Below the pieces are notes generated by a model. It searched no databases. It saw only the letters and a list, made by a program, of their open reading frames with translations, and had not been told where the DNA came from. The position numbers and the translations under genes were made by a program. A stretch of 64,000 nt of DNA from Paenisporosarcina quisquiliarum_A. GTDB lineage: Bacteria; Bacillota; Bacilli; Bacillales_A; Planococcaceae. The stretch is taken from assembly GCF_043641925.1 (NCBI RefSeq), contig NZ_JBHZRU010000004.1, positions 124,001 through 188,000 on the forward strand, given 5' to 3'. Shown here in pieces: positions 57,228 through 64,000 of the stretch (its first letter is position 1; each line of letters opens with the position of its first letter).

Positions 57228-57246
57228 TCATTTTTTATTGGTACTT

Positions 57247-57462
57247 TTATTCGTTTCCGACTGTGTAACCTTGTTCTTCAATCGTGCTTGTAATTTGTTC
57301 GATAGCTACGACATCTTTGTTAAACTCAACATCGACAGTCCCATTTTCTAAATGAACTTGAACATTATCAACACCAGAGATTGCTGTTACACTGTTTTCG
57401 ATTGATTTAACACAATGCCCACAAGACATACCTTCTACATTTAACGTTACGTGATCGACCAT
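57247..57462 (-). CDS. copZ: Copper chaperone CopZ
   Basis: A 71-residue single HMA domain that carries Cu+ to CopA. The metal site is GMSCGHC (Cys14, Cys17); VHLENGTVDVEF and EEQGYTVG complete the ferredoxin-like fold. AGAGGAGG precedes ATG. It lies 15 bp after csoR. Confidence 0.96.
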   Translation of the reverse strand: MVDHVTLNVEGMSCGHCVKSIENSVTAISGVDNVQVHLENGTVDVEFNKDVVAIEQITSTIEEQGYTVGNE

Positions 57463-57477
57463 TTTTGTTTCCTCCTC

Positions 57478-57816
57478 TTATTTTCTCATTAATTTTTGTA
57501 CGGTTGTAAGTAATTCATCTAATACTTCTACATCTCCTGCAGCCAAACGATCTTTCACACAGCCTTTTAAATGACCATCTAAAAGAACTTTAGCCACACT
57601 ATTCAAAGCAGATTGAGTAGCGGACAATTGTGTAATGATGTCATCACAATAAATGTCCTTTTCAACCATACCCTTAATTCCGCGAATTTGTCCTTCAATT
57701 CGATTTAATCGAGTCGTTAAATCTTTTTTCACGGAATCTGGATGGTGACTTTTTCTACAAGATGGATCTGATTCGAGTTCGGTCATGAATGAAACTTCAG
57801 GTATTTGGGATGTCAT
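57478..57816 (-). CDS. csoR: Copper-sensing repressor CsoR
   Basis: A 112-residue all-helical repressor that releases the cop operon on binding Cu+. The ligand triad is Cys57, His82 and Cys86 (DIYCDDI and GHLKGC). RLNRIEGQIRGIKGMVE is the signature helix. The N-terminal 25 residues with a CRKSHHPD segment are longer than the core. It is the first gene of csoR-copZ-copA, with an operator lying between its own -35 and -10 boxes. Confidence 0.96.
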   Translation of the reverse strand: MTSQIPEVSFMTELESDPSCRKSHHPDSVKKDLTTRLNRIEGQIRGIKGMVEKDIYCDDIITQLSATQSALNSVAKVLLDGHLKGCVKDRLAAGDVEVLDELLTTVQKLMRK

Positions 57817-57843
57817 ATCAACTTACCTCCCGATCTTTTCTTT

Positions 57844-57873
57844 ACTATAATGTACCACCTAGGGGTATGTAAA
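57844..57873 (-). promoter_or_regulatory. csoR promoter with embedded CsoR operator
   Basis: On the minus strand -35 TTTACA (57868-57873), 18-bp spacer, -10 TATAGT (57844-57849). The spacer holds TACCCCTAGGTGGTA, a near palindrome matching CsoR operators, so repressor and polymerase binding would exclude each other. Confidence 0.75.
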
Positions 57874-57965
57874 GCAAAAAGAATTATATTTTTTACAATG
57901 TTATAAACCGGCTTTACTTGAGAATATAAACATGGTCTAAAGGTAAGATAGTACAGTTTGCAAAT

Positions 57966-57996
57966 AAAAAAACCGAAACTTAATGATAAGTTTCGG
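57966..57996 (-). terminator. Intrinsic terminator of the CBS gene
   Basis: On the minus strand CCGAAACTT and AAGTTTCGG pair around ATCATTA, followed by TTTTTTT. The gene stop lies in the loop. Confidence 0.85.
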
Positions 57997-58420
57997 GAGA
58001 TTGTTCTTCGTTATGTCGAGGTTCAGAAATTTGGTGAAGAGCTAATGATGCATCAGCAACGGTTTCAGCAGGTACGGCTATATCCGCTAGTGCAACGAAA
58101 CCAATAAGATGATCATTTTTTATGACTGGGATACGTCGAATCTTATGTTGCGCCATAATTTCCGCGGCTTCTTCAGTAGTAGCATTTGGGCCGACAGAAA
58201 TCACTTCTTTCGTCATGACATCTTTCACATATGGGTGTCCGGGTTTAGCAACAGCCCTTGTTACAATATCACGGTCAGTAATCATACCAATAACTCGTTG
58301 CTGATCCATTACTGGCATACAGCCAATGTCTAAAGCGCGCATGCTTTGTGCAATCTCATGTACCAAATCATTTGGAGAGCAAGTCACAATGTCTCGAGTC
58401 ATCACATTTTCGATTTTCAC
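57980..58420 (-). CDS. CBS-domain pair protein
   Basis: A 146-residue protein made of two CBS motifs (NVMTRDIVTCSPNDLVHEIAQSM with VIGMITDRDIVTRAV, and DVMTKEVISVGPNATTEEAAEIM with LIGFVALADIA), which form one Bateman module that usually binds adenine nucleotides. It resembles B. subtilis YhcV/YkuL-type proteins. No effector domain is attached, so the target is unknown. GTG 58420 follows AAAGGAGG. Confidence 0.9.
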   Translation of the reverse strand: MKIENVMTRDIVTCSPNDLVHEIAQSMRALDIGCMPVMDQQRVIGMITDRDIVTRAVAKPGHPYVKDVMTKEVISVGPNATTEEAAEIMAQHKIRRIPVIKNDHLIGFVALADIAVPAETVADASLALHQISEPRHNEEQSPETYH

Positions 58421-58617
58421 ATAATAACCTCCTTTAATAACGTTTAGTATGGTTTACATTAGGTTAAAATATGTAACATAAATGAAAGATTTAAAAGAGT
58501 GAAATCGTGTTATTATATAGACGTGATGAAAAAAGTCAAATAATTTAATCGATTTAAATGAAACTTTTTTGAATTTGATGCGTTAAATAAAGCAGAGGAA
58601 AGGTAGAGGTGGATTGA

Positions 58618-58755
58618 ATGGCGAAAGAAGTAGATTTGAAAAGAATCGTTTCCAATTTGTCTAAACTAGGCGTTTCCGTGACAATGACCAAATCTCGCCT
58701 AGAAATGCTGAAAGCACTTGCACCACCAGCGCAATCACCACAGTCTCAAGGCTAA
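58618..58755 (+). CDS. Hypothetical 45-residue protein
   Basis: Starts MAKEVDLKRIVSNLSKLGVS, continues with TMTKSRLEMLKALA and ends in a Pro/Gln/Ser tail. It is mostly helical and basic at the N terminus. GGTAGAGGTGG precedes ATG 58618, a -10-like TATATAG lies about 100 bp upstream, and a terminator follows, so it looks like a complete small transcription unit. Family not recognised. Confidence 0.6.
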   Translation: MAKEVDLKRIVSNLSKLGVSVTMTKSRLEMLKALAPPAQSPQSQG

Positions 58756-58778
58756 ATTCAAAAGTAAATAGAAATCAG

Positions 58779-58826
58779 TACTGTTCAGTAATCGTTAAGA
58801 AAACGAAAACTTAACAGTATTTTTTT
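58779..58826 (+). terminator. Intrinsic terminator of the 45-residue gene
   Basis: TACTGTT and AACAGTA arms, with inner GTTAAG / CTTAAC, followed by eight T. Confidence 0.75.
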
Positions 58827-58905
58827 TATGCAAAAAATCAAATCAATCTAAAACTTATGGTTCGAAGGTGCGTCTTTTATTGGAATCAAATTCGTTTCTT
58901 TTTAA

Positions 58906-58957
58906 TAAAAAAAGCTGTCCAGTCATTCAGGTATTACTGAATGTCTGGACAGCTTAT
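58906..58957 (-). terminator. Intrinsic terminator of rodA
   Basis: AAGCTGTCCAG pairs with CTGGACAGCTT, with an inner CATTCAG / CTGAATG stem; a T-run on the minus strand. Confidence 0.9.
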
Positions 58958-58964
58958 TTCGATT

Positions 58965-60152
58965 TTACTCATCGTCATCTGAACCGAACATATACGTTCG
59001 GTGATGGAATTTCATACTAAATACTAATCCTAACGCCAACATATTTCCCATGAGAGAACTTCCCCCGTAACTAATAAACGGAAGCGGGATCCCTGTGATT
59101 GGTAACAATTGAATCGTCATCCCGATGTTTTGGAACACATGGAAAGTGACCATAGCGATAATACCTGCACAAACATAGGTAGAAAAAGGATCTTTTAACT
59201 GTAAAGTTATTTTCGTTAAATGATAGATTAATAGGAAAAATAAACTGACGACGATACTTGCGCCGATAAAGCCATATTCTTCCCCGATTACACTAAAGAT
59301 GAAATCTGTATGATTTTCTGGAATATAGACTTCTCGATTTTGAAAACCTTTGCCGAAGATTTCACCAGAGCCAATGGCATTTAAAGAATTGATTAAATGA
59401 TACCCTTCAGCAGATGCATAAGATTCAGGATCTAACCACGAATAGACTCGTCCAAACTGATAGGGCTTAAAGCCGAATTTTTCTTGTAAAAATTCTTGCA
59501 TAAAGACAGCCATCCATAAAAGGAATCCACCTACAATTGCGGTACCTGCAAAAATAGGCAATATAAGTTTCCAAGTAATGCCGCCAACTATAATTAAGGC
59601 AGCAGTGATGGCAATAAATACAAGAGATGTACCTAAATCGGGTTGCTGCATGATGAAAATCAACGGGAATATAGCAGTCGCAACAATTTTGCCAAGAAGT
59701 AGTAAGTCCGTTTTAAGTGATTTCATCGGGAATTTTTCGTGATGAGAACTAATCAAGCGTGCGGCTGTTAAAATGAAAAAGGTTTTCATGAATTCGGAAG
59801 GTTGTATACTACCAAGACCAGGCAAGTGGAACCAGCTCTTTGCTCCACCACGTAATTCACCAATTTGTCCTTTTCCTTCAGGCATAAAGATTAAAATAAT
59901 CAGCAAGAAAATCCCTACTGCGTAAAGACCCCACGACATTTTCTTGTATTGTTCGGGTTCGAAAAACATGGCAAACCCAATAATGACTGCACCGACTACA
60001 TACCAAAATGCTTGCCTAGGAATAAAATTCATCCCATACTGTCCAGTTGTTTGTGCCGAAGAGATGGCGAATAAGCTTACGATTAAAAATAAAAATAAGA
60101 TAAAAGCGAGCGTCCAGTCAAAACGGTCCGCAAAACTTTTCTTTGTTTCCAT
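58965..60152 (-). CDS. rodA: SEDS-family peptidoglycan polymerase, RodA-like
   Basis: A 395-residue membrane glycosyltransferase with ten helices that polymerises lipid II for side-wall growth. Family blocks are GAKSWFHLPGLGSIQPSEFMK, IMQQPDLGTSLVF, NHTDFIFSVIGEEYGFIGAS and the C-terminal GIPLPFISYGGSSLMGNMLALG. The RodA assignment (against FtsW or SpoVE) rests on overall similarity to B. subtilis RodA and the short C terminus. ATG 60152 is preferred over GTG 60161, because AGGTG is 6 bp before it. ddl and murF lie nearby on the other strand. Confidence 0.9.
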   Translation of the reverse strand: METKKSFADRFDWTLAFILFLFLIVSLFAISSAQTTGQYGMNFIPRQAFWYVVGAVIIGFAMFFEPEQYKKMSWGLYAVGIFLLIILIFMPEGKGQIGELRGGAKSWFHLPGLGSIQPSEFMKTFFILTAARLISSHHEKFPMKSLKTDLLLLGKIVATAIFPLIFIMQQPDLGTSLVFIAITAALIIVGGITWKLILPIFAGTAIVGGFLLWMAVFMQEFLQEKFGFKPYQFGRVYSWLDPESYASAEGYHLINSLNAIGSGEIFGKGFQNREVYIPENHTDFIFSVIGEEYGFIGASIVVSLFFLLIYHLTKITLQLKDPFSTYVCAGIIAMVTFHVFQNIGMTIQLLPITGIPLPFISYGGSSLMGNMLALGLVFSMKFHHRTYMFGSDDDE

Positions 60153-60305
60153 ATATGTCACCTAAATTTCTAATTGAAGTCAATTTGTTGTTTCATTATA
60201 CCGTAACTTCATCTGATTTGCTTGTGCAGTTAGTCATGACGAATCTTTCGTTCAAATGTTTCATTCTTCATAAAGACTGCTTATAATAGAGGGAGAAATG
60301 GAGTG

Positions 60306-61076
60306 ATGATCGTGGTGAAAAAAGCACGTGATGCAGAAGATTATATTCACCATATTTATATACATATGAATGAGACAGACCAATTCGTTATTTTTAGTGG
60401 ATTAACATTGGAACAGTTTGTCTTATCTGCAGGTCCCATGCAGAATTTATTGCTCCTGAAACATCAATACGAAGACGGGTCATTTAATATGCATACACAA
60501 TTCGAGTTTGTTCCCGCTGACGAAATTCGTTCATTTCTCAAAGAGTTTGTCGATTCCCCAACCGATTTGAGATTTATTGATTTTGCTGAAGAACGAAAAT
60601 TGAATACATTAACGCCACAGGAACAAGCTGAACTTTTATATATGGGTCACAAGAAAGAGGCAATTCGACCACCATTTTATTACCAACTTCAAAATCGCTT
60701 TGTTTATTTGGCGAATGAAGAAGAGAGTATGACAAAAATTTATTTTAGAGAATTAGTCGATTCCGAAGAGTTGGTTGTAAATGTTATGAACAATTATGTG
60801 AAAGATAAAGAAAAAGGTTCTGCTTTTTGGAGACGCAAAACAAAACAAAGCTTCCCTATTATGACAGTCGAAGATGTTAAGGCATTGCGACCGTTATTAA
60901 AAGAAGGTGTTCTTATATCTTTATATAAACAGGAAAAACCTAAATCTATTTATGAAGTTGAAGTGCGTTTATTACCGGAAAATGTCTTTCCTGATGAAGT
61001 ATGGGACGAATTAACCTCCATTTTAGGGGAACGTCCAGAGGAAACTATACGTTTCCACCTACAATCTCTTGCATAA
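60306..61076 (+). CDS. Uncharacterised protein between rodA and ddl
   Basis: A protein of about 256 residues not recognised as a known family. It is soluble, without signal peptide or membrane helix. Visible features are ARDAEDYIHHIYIHMNETDQ at the start, PFYYQLQNRFVYLANEEES mid-protein, WRRKTKQSFPIMTVEDVK, and a C terminus IYEVEVRLLPENVFPDEVWDEL. Starts GTG 60303, ATG 60306 and GTG 60312 are all possible, with GGGAG and GGAG both upstream. The stop lies in a terminator, so it is a separate unit from ddl. Base use is like its neighbours, arguing for a resident gene. Confidence 0.8.
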   Translation: MIVVKKARDAEDYIHHIYIHMNETDQFVIFSGLTLEQFVLSAGPMQNLLLLKHQYEDGSFNMHTQFEFVPADEIRSFLKEFVDSPTDLRFIDFAEERKLNTLTPQEQAELLYMGHKKEAIRPPFYYQLQNRFVYLANEEESMTKIYFRELVDSEELVVNVMNNYVKDKEKGSAFWRRKTKQSFPIMTVEDVKALRPLLKEGVLISLYKQEKPKSIYEVEVRLLPENVFPDEVWDELTSILGERPEETIRFHLQSLA

Positions 61077-61100
61077 ATTAGTGCAAGGGATTGTTTTTTA
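61063..61100 (+). terminator. Intrinsic terminator overlapping the stop of the uncharacterised gene
   Basis: AATCTCTTGCA pairs with TGCAAGGGATT around TAAATTAG, followed by GTTTTTTAA; the TAA stop is in the loop. Confidence 0.85.
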
Positions 61101-61166
61101 ATTTCAATTCATGGGTATGGTTAGTTCGTGATAAACTTAACGTATCCAACAACTGGAGGTATATAG

Positions 61167-62258
61167 ATGAAAAAGAGAATTGGCTTATTATATGGTGGTA
61201 AATCAGCAGAACATGAAGTGTCGCTGTCTACTGCATGTGCAGTTACGCAAGCGTTAAATTTTAGTGAATATGAAGTGTACCCTATCTACATCACGCAAGA
61301 AGGCGAATGGAGAAAAGGCCTAGAACTTCAAGCTCCTGTCGAGTCTATAGAACAATTGCAAATTGAAAGTTCAACGGATGAAGAGTTATCAAATAATATT
61401 ACGAACTTTTTAATCAGTGATTCAGATTCAACTGATGAAGAATCAACTTTGGATGTGATCTTCCCAGTTCTTCACGGCCCAAATGGAGAAGACGGTACCG
61501 TGCAAGGATTGCTAGAAGTATTGAACCTTCCTTATATCGGAAATGGTGTTTTGGCTTCAGCTGCTGGGATGGACAAAGTTGTCATGAAGCAACTATTTGC
61601 ACAAGTAGGCTTAAAACAAGTACCTTATGTGCATTTTATTCGAAGAGAATGGCAAAATAATCAACAGAAATGGCTTGATAATGTAGAACAAACATTAAAT
61701 TGGCCAGTTTTTGTTAAACCAGCAAACTTAGGTTCAAGTGTTGGAATTAGCAAGGCGACGAACCGCGAAGAGTTTATTGAAGCCGTGAATTTTGCATTGA
61801 AATATGATCGTAAAATTGTTGTAGAGCAAGGCATTAAAGCGCGTGAAATCGAAATGGGTGTTCTTGGTAACGACGAGCCTAAATGTTCGGTGGCTGGTGA
61901 AATCAAACCATTGAAAGATTTCTATGACTACCAAGCGAAATACAAAGATGGCAATACAGCGATGATTATTCCTGCAGAGATTTCTACAGACATCGAAAAG
62001 ACGATGGAAGATATGGCGATTAAAGCATTCAAAGTGTTAGATTGTGCTGGCTTAGTTCGTGCAGATTTCTTTGTGACGGATGATCATGAGGTGTTAATTA
62101 ATGAAGTGAATACACTTCCTGGATTTACTCCATTTAGCATGTTCCCACTTCTATGGCAGCATACGGGTGTAAGCTATCCGGAATTAATTAATCAATTAAT
62201 CGAATTGGCAATTGAGCGTCACGCTGAAAAACAACAGCTTCAATACAAAATGGATTGA
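61167..62258 (+). CDS. ddl: D-alanine--D-alanine ligase
   Basis: A 363-residue ATP-grasp enzyme that makes the D-Ala-D-Ala dipeptide for the peptidoglycan stem. Motifs are LLYGGKSAEHEVSLSTA (N-terminal Glu), VFPVLHGPNGEDGTVQGLLE, FVKPANLGSSVGISKA (ATP), VRADFFVTDDHEVLINEVNTLPGFTPFSMFP (metal and D-Ala binding). The length fits the Gram-positive Ddl. GGAGG precedes ATG. murF follows 12 bp later, and its product uses this dipeptide. Confidence 0.97.
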   Translation: MKKRIGLLYGGKSAEHEVSLSTACAVTQALNFSEYEVYPIYITQEGEWRKGLELQAPVESIEQLQIESSTDEELSNNITNFLISDSDSTDEESTLDVIFPVLHGPNGEDGTVQGLLEVLNLPYIGNGVLASAAGMDKVVMKQLFAQVGLKQVPYVHFIRREWQNNQQKWLDNVEQTLNWPVFVKPANLGSSVGISKATNREEFIEAVNFALKYDRKIVVEQGIKAREIEMGVLGNDEPKCSVAGEIKPLKDFYDYQAKYKDGNTAMIIPAEISTDIEKTMEDMAIKAFKVLDCAGLVRADFFVTDDHEVLINEVNTLPGFTPFSMFPLLWQHTGVSYPELINQLIELAIERHAEKQQLQYKMD

Positions 62259-62269
62259 GTGTGGAATAA

Positions 62270-63640
62270 ATGAAAAAACAATTAAGTCAAATAGCTAAGT
62301 GGTTAGAAAAAGATTTAGATCAACATTTAGACGTAATCGTAACTGGGGTATCTATTAATACCAAAACGCTTCACCCTGGTGACTTATTCATTCCTTTTAA
62401 AGGGGAACGTGTAAATGGTCACCAATATGTGCAACAAGCCTTTAGTCAAGGAGCTTCTGCAGCTCTTTGGCAAAGTGATGAGCCCAATCCGCCTAGTGAT
62501 CTACCTATTATTTTAGTAGAAGATTGCGAAAAAGCGTTGCAACAAATGGCTAGATTATATCGTTCGGAACATCAAGCGACGTTCATTGGAATTACAGGGT
62601 CAAACGGTAAAACATCCACAAAGGATTTAGTAGCGGGTGTATTATCTCCGTTTTTCCGCGTTCAAAAAACAGCGGGTAATTTTAATAATAATTTAGGCTT
62701 ACCTTTAACGATTTTAGATTTAGACGAAGAGACCGAATTTGCCATATTAGAAATGGGTATGAGTGGCTTTGGAGAAATTGAGTTCTTATCCCATTTAGCG
62801 GAACCTCATTATGTAGTGATTACGAATATTGGTGAAGCACATATGCAAGATTTGGGTTCAAGGTCTGGAATTGCAAAAGCTAAGTTTGAAATAGTGGAAG
62901 GTCTTCAAACGGGTGGCAAACTTTTCTTTGATGGAGATGAGCCTTTATTGGAGCCGTTTGTCAAAACATTTGAGGGAGAAGCAGTTTCCTTTGGATATGA
63001 ACAAACGAATGCTCTTTCTGCTTTAAATATTCAAGCGACTGAAAAAGGGAGTCAGTTTGATGTAACAGGATTGCTGACAGGTTCGTATTCCATTCCTGTG
63101 CTCGGTAAACATCAAGTGAAGAATGCTTTAGTCGCGATTTTAATTGCTCATGAAGCGGGGCTGAGTAGTGAGCAGATTCATCAATCGTTAGCGCAAGTGT
63201 CTTTAACAGACATGCGGATGCAAGTTATTCCAGCGTCTAATGAAGCATTGTTTATTAACGATGCCTATAACGCTGCTCCAACTTCCATGAAAGCAGCTTT
63301 AGAATTTTTAACGGATTCTAAAATTCGCCCAGAGAAGTGGGTTGTCCTTGGAGATATGTTGGAATTAGGTGACAATGAAAAGCAATTCCATCAAGAAGTA
63401 GCTAAGTTTCTTCCTATAGAATCAATTCAAGGAATTTGTTTATATGGATCTAGAATGAAGCACTTATATGAAGATCTACAAAATGACTGGCCAGAAGATC
63501 GGTTGTTGTGGTCAGAGACTAATTACGAACCAATTATTCAAAAATTACGTGAAGAAACCTCGTCAAATAGCATGATTTTAGTTAAAGGGTCTCGAGGCAT
63601 GGCATTAGAAAAAGTGATTGAACCTTTTAAAGAAATTTGA
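62270..63640 (+). CDS. murF: UDP-N-acetylmuramoyl-tripeptide--D-alanyl-D-alanine ligase
   Basis: A 456-residue Mur ligase that adds D-Ala-D-Ala to the UDP-MurNAc-tripeptide in the cytoplasm. The N-terminal domain binds the nucleotide substrate (DVIVTGVSINTKTLHPGDLF). The ATPase loop is FIGITGSNGKTSTKDLV; NNNLGLPLTIL and ILEMGMSGFGEI follow; the C-terminal domain has DAYNAAPTSMKAALEFL and GDMLELG. It is translationally close to ddl (12-bp gap). A carboxylesterase gene starts 52 bp downstream. Confidence 0.97.
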   Translation: MKKQLSQIAKWLEKDLDQHLDVIVTGVSINTKTLHPGDLFIPFKGERVNGHQYVQQAFSQGASAALWQSDEPNPPSDLPIILVEDCEKALQQMARLYRSEHQATFIGITGSNGKTSTKDLVAGVLSPFFRVQKTAGNFNNNLGLPLTILDLDEETEFAILEMGMSGFGEIEFLSHLAEPHYVVITNIGEAHMQDLGSRSGIAKAKFEIVEGLQTGGKLFFDGDEPLLEPFVKTFEGEAVSFGYEQTNALSALNIQATEKGSQFDVTGLLTGSYSIPVLGKHQVKNALVAILIAHEAGLSSEQIHQSLAQVSLTDMRMQVIPASNEALFINDAYNAAPTSMKAALEFLTDSKIRPEKWVVLGDMLELGDNEKQFHQEVAKFLPIESIQGICLYGSRMKHLYEDLQNDWPEDRLLWSETNYEPIIQKLREETSSNSMILVKGSRGMALEKVIEPFKEI

Positions 63641-63692
63641 ACACATGGTTTATGAAAGAATGAATCATACTAGTTGAGAAGAGGTGTAGGAG

Positions 63693-64000
63693 ATGAAAAC
63701 AGGAGTGTTGTGCATACATGGTTTTACTGGTGGTCCATATGAAGTTCAACCATTTGTGGATTTCCTCAATCTTAAAACAGACTGGGTTGTCAAAACACCG
63801 ACATTGCCCGGTCATGGTCCTACACTTTCTTTAAAAAAAATGACAGCTGAGAATTGGATGATGGAGGCTGAGCAAGCACTTCGTTTATTACAAAAAGAAG
63901 TGGATCGAGTCGTTATTGTAGGCTTCTCTATGGGAGGATTAATCGCCTTATATTTAGCACAGCGTTATAAAGTGGACCGTGTGGTGTTATTAAGTGCAGC
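63693..64000 (+). CDS. Carboxylesterase/lysophospholipase, alpha/beta hydrolase (3' truncated)
   Basis: The window ends after about 102 codons. The start MKTGVLCIHGFTGGPYEVQP gives the oxyanion HGFTG motif; TLPGHGPTLS follows, and VVIVGFSMGGLIALYLA is the nucleophile elbow (GFSMGG). This matches the short-chain EstA/YvaK-type carboxylesterases that often follow murF in Planococcaceae and related Bacillales. GTAGGAG precedes ATG 63693. Catalytic Asp and His lie beyond the window. Confidence 0.9.
   Translation, partial: MKTGVLCIHGFTGGPYEVQPFVDFLNLKTDWVVKTPTLPGHGPTLSLKKMTAENWMMEAEQALRLLQKEVDRVVIVGFSMGGLIALYLAQRYKVDRVVLLSA

Noticed and set aside
1..64000. tRNA, rRNA, prophage or transposase genes
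   Set aside because: None recognised on either strand.

Overview
The window looks like chromosomal DNA of a low-GC Gram-positive bacterium of the Bacillales, most likely Planococcaceae (Sporosarcina/Planococcus/Psychrobacillus-like). Supporting signs are B. subtilis-type genes (ppaC, mntR, ypuA/DUF1002, nsrR-hmp, csoR-copZ-copA, queCDEF behind a preQ1-I riboswitch, rodA-ddl-murF), strong AGGAGG ribosome binding sites with frequent TTG/GTG starts, T-rich intrinsic terminators, and the palindromic intergenic repeats typical of this group. No rRNA, tRNA, CRISPR array, prophage or transposase gene was seen.

Layout. 1-3.2 kb: 5'-truncated arsC, two GNAT acetyltransferases, an alpha/beta hydrolase. 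3.7-9.7 kb: flavohaemoglobin hmp divergent from nsrR, pyrophosphatase ppaC, an ABC-type ATPase, a FrnE-like DsbA oxidoreductase, azoreductase, a DUF2500 protein. 9.8-15.6 kb: half-size ABC exporter, GGDEF-EAL protein, YceI protein divergent from a YodB-like HxlR regulator. 15.7-22.7 kb: murB, K+/H+ antiporter, penicillin acylase with paired crcB fluoride channels, P1 peptidase, UspA. 23.4-30.2 kb: cadC-cadA, double GNAT, comFB-like, mntR, cvfB, ypuA. 31-42.7 kb: MhqR-boxed extradiol dioxygenase, several GNATs, LytTR and AraC regulators, lipid kinase, YidC, Cu-Zn SOD lipoprotein, MFS transporter, M15 carboxypeptidase. 43-48.3 kb: queosine-precursor operon, cardiolipin synthase, DUF4097 protein. 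48.5-54.4 kb: GNAT-aminotransferase fusion, XRE-TPR regulator divergent from an MFS exporter, second MFS exporter. 54.7-64 kb: csoR-copZ-copA, CBS protein, rodA, an unrecognised gene, ddl, murF and the start of a carboxylesterase.

Recurring themes are thiol, quinone, metal and nitrosative stress (NsrR, YodB-like, MhqR box, CadC, CsoR, MntR, SOD, azoreductase) and cell-wall synthesis (murB, ddl, murF, rodA, VanY-type peptidase). Nine GNAT domains lie in eight genes.

The least explained content is intergenic. Two related families of 13-bp motifs are repeated five times at about 21-bp spacing (two DNA turns): three copies of a TTTGATTGATAAA array and two of a TTGACGAGTAAA array. Paired palindromic elements (A then B) recur three times in the same order and relative orientation. 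A 25-bp inverted repeat is shared by the azoR and yceI/yodB-like control regions, suggesting one small regulon within the window.
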